Assembly: GCF_030409415.1 (NCBI RefSeq)
Contig: NZ_JAUFPW010000035.1
Span: forward strand, 1 to 64,000
Reading direction: 5' to 3'
DNA length: 64,000 nt
DNA from: Pedobacter aquatilis
GTDB taxonomy: Bacteria > Bacteroidota > Bacteroidia > Sphingobacteriales > Sphingobacteriaceae
In this document: positions 63,053-64,000 of the stretch, piece by piece
Numbering within the stretch: the stretch's first letter is position 1
Layout: the number at the start of each line of letters is the position of its first letter
Program-made: the position numbers and the translations under genes
The notes under the pieces: model-generated
The model's database searches: none
The model's input: only the letters and a program-made list of their open reading frames with translations
Told to the model about the DNA's origin: nothing

Positions 63053-63343
63053 ATGAGTTCTCTTTCCATTTTTAGAAAAGTTGCTGTTTTAGAAGGTATT
63101 TCTTATTTGTTATTACTATTTGTGGCCATGCCATTAAAATACTGGGCTAATCTGCCCTTGGCGGTAAAATATACAGGATGGGCACACGGCTTACTTTTTG
63201 TACTATATGCAGCAACATTAGTTTTAGCATGGCAGGAACAAAAATGGAAGTTTGGAAAGGCAGTTCTGATTTTTCTTGCTTCTCTTTTACCGTTTGCACC
63301 ATTCATTGTTGATAGAAAATTAAAAGATGAAAGGGCTTTATGA
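63053..63343 (+). CDS. DUF3817-like membrane protein
   Basis: The 96-residue protein has three transmembrane helices and matches DUF3817 (a small integral membrane family): IFRKVAVLEGISYLLLLFVAMPLKYW and HGLLFVLYAA, followed by the ASLLPFAPFIVDRKL end. Its function is unknown. It precedes the tRNA-Leu gene. Confidence 0.82.
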   Translation: MSSLSIFRKVAVLEGISYLLLLFVAMPLKYWANLPLAVKYTGWAHGLLFVLYAATLVLAWQEQKWKFGKAVLIFLASLLPFAPFIVDRKLKDERAL

Positions 63344-63365
63344 TTGAATTACAATTGGTTAAAAT

Positions 63366-64000
63366 CTATTTTAAAATAATTTTGTGATTTAGCCGAGCGT
63401 TACATACATTTGCAACCCCGTCCAACACATGCCCAGCTGGCGGAATTGGTAGACGCGCTGGTCTCAAACACCTGTGGGAAACCGTGCCGGTTCGACTCCG
63501 GCGCTGGGTACTAACCGGGCTCAAGCCCAAAACCTTGAAGGGTTGCTCATTAAAAAGCAACCCTTTTTGCTTGACTTTCAATAGGTTATCATTGAAGGTT
63601 GGGTCGATATAAGCGGTTCTAAACACATCGTCACCCCATACCAGATTATCTTTGAACACCCCTCTCATGAGCGTATGCTTTTGTGTTATGTTACCTTTTT
63701 GATAGATTTCATAAAGGTTCGTTAGGTTTGGCAGAATTCGATCAATAAGCTCATCTTCGTTTCTGATTTTAGATGGTTGATTTCCTTTTAGTGAATATTC
63801 CAACATCGCCTTTTCCTCTTTGAATTTTTGAAACCAGGTTTGATAGGTCGAACTTTCTATCTCATTATTCATCAGACGCTCTTCGAGCTTGAAGATCTTT
63901 TCATTTAGCTCATGGAGTTTCTTAATCTTATTTTGATGTTGTTCCTTTTTCAATTTCAGTGGCTCTATTGATAGGGCTTTTGCTGTCTCCTTTATGAACT
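63366..64000 (-). CDS. large serine recombinase, partial, C-terminal part reading into tRNA-Leu
   Basis: The frame is open at the right edge, so at least 211 residues are visible and the N-terminal resolvase domain is outside. The visible part has a Lys/Glu-rich coiled-coil helix region (LHELNEKIFKLEERL), a helical segment and a typical end (FNDNLLKVKQKGLLFNEQPF). The last roughly 60 residues are antisense to the tRNA terminator, tRNA-Leu and its promoter. This fits integrase genes at tRNA-type attachment sites. The stop at 63366 may not be native, because the frame runs through the insertion junction. Confidence 0.72.
   Translation of the reverse strand, partial: FIKETAKALSIEPLKLKKEQHQNKIKKLHELNEKIFKLEERLMNNEIESSTYQTWFQKFKEEKAMLEYSLKGNQPSKIRNEDELIDRILPNLTNLYEIYQKGNITQKHTLMRGVFKDNLVWGDDVFRTAYIDPTFNDNLLKVKQKGLLFNEQPFKVLGLSPVSTQRRSRTGTVSHRCLRPARLPIPPAGHVLDGVANVCNARLNHKIILK
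63381..63412 (+). promoter_or_regulatory. tRNA-Leu promoter TTTG-N20-TACATTTG
   Basis: TTTG (63381-63384) and TACATTTG (63405-63412), 20 nt apart, are a full match to the Bacteroidetes consensus. The tRNA begins 18 nt after the -7 box. Confidence 0.75.
63431..63510 (+). tRNA. tRNA-Leu (anticodon CAA)
   Basis: A class II tRNA of 80 nt folds with acceptor stem GCCCAGC/GCTGGGT, a D arm with ATTGGTAGAC, anticodon CAA at 63465-63467, a long variable arm and the T arm GCCGG-TTCGACT-CCGGC. The discriminator is A at 63510 and no CCA is encoded. The anticodon stem has one U-U mismatch at 28-42. It decodes UUG. Confidence 0.95.
63539..63569 (+). terminator. tRNA-Leu terminator, located in the recombinase 3' end
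   Basis: aagggttgc (63539-63547) pairs with gcaaccctt (63557-63565) and is followed by a T-run on the plus strand. It has no T-run on the minus strand. Confidence 0.85.

Overview
The window is a 64 kb stretch of ordinary chromosome from a low-GC member of the Bacteroidetes, most likely family Sphingobacteriaceae (Pedobacter-like). The evidence is a GldC gliding protein, a secreted protein with the gliding-motility/type IX-secretion C-terminal domain, a stand-alone MnmD methyltransferase, lineage-typical families (DUF4293, DUF4199, GH3, BatA-type proteins), few Shine-Dalgarno sites, frequent TTG starts, and promoters of the TTTG-N18-21-TAnnTTTG type. The placement rests on gene content and motifs; no database search was possible.

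Layout. 0.3-5 kb: mnmD, a YjbR-like protein, a DUF2625 protein and an M13 peptidase. 5-9.3 kb: Zn/Cd P-type ATPase, DEAD-box helicase, gldC. 9.4-11.3 kb: small membrane protein, lipocalin, cupin, Ogt-type alkyltransferase. 11.4-21 kb: cytochrome c maturation (ccmB, ccmC, a ccmD-like gene, then ccmE and ccmF) interrupted by glutamate dehydrogenase and a Na+/H+ antiporter. 20.3-25.3 kb: DUF2520 protein, 2Fe-2S ferredoxin, IscX, KDO-8-P phosphatase, Maf, Ppx/GppA, SDR. 25.3-32.7 kb: NatAB-like ABC exporter, grpE-dnaJ, FtsE-like ATPase, a large secreted adhesin-like protein. 32.7-37.3 kb: LuxC-type acyl-CoA reductase facing a ferredoxin, UspA, NlpC/P60, a WD40 protein. 37.4-45.3 kb: a complete histidine operon in the order hisG-D-C-B-H-A-(small membrane gene)-F-IE. 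45.5-50 kb: two tandem L,D-transpeptidases, a small unknown protein, a TlpA-like thioredoxin. 50-59.3 kb: BatA-like protein, a dihydroorotase homologue without its metal ligands, an acidic unknown protein, DUF4199, two glycosyltransferases, a membrane protein and a GH3 protein. 59.3-63.4 kb: four-helix-bundle protein, dxr, rseP, hscB, DUF3817. The right edge holds tRNA-Leu(CAA) and the C-terminal part of a large serine recombinase that reads into the tRNA gene, marking the border of an integrated element that continues beyond the window.

The most notable regulatory find is a candidate histidine attenuator: a promoter, a 15-codon leader peptide with five His codons, a hairpin and a weak terminator in front of hisG. 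The most unusual non-coding pattern is that several start codons are directly preceded by G-poor repeated words. These include six heptamers before the YjbR gene, six octamers before the DUF4293 gene, an identical 35-bp sequence before both hisH and the acidic protein gene, and an ATTCAATC-type family before ccmC, dnaJ and the GH3 gene. Palindromic REP-like elements are also scattered between genes, two of them bracketing hisF. No CRISPR array, insertion sequence, rRNA gene or obvious defence system was seen.
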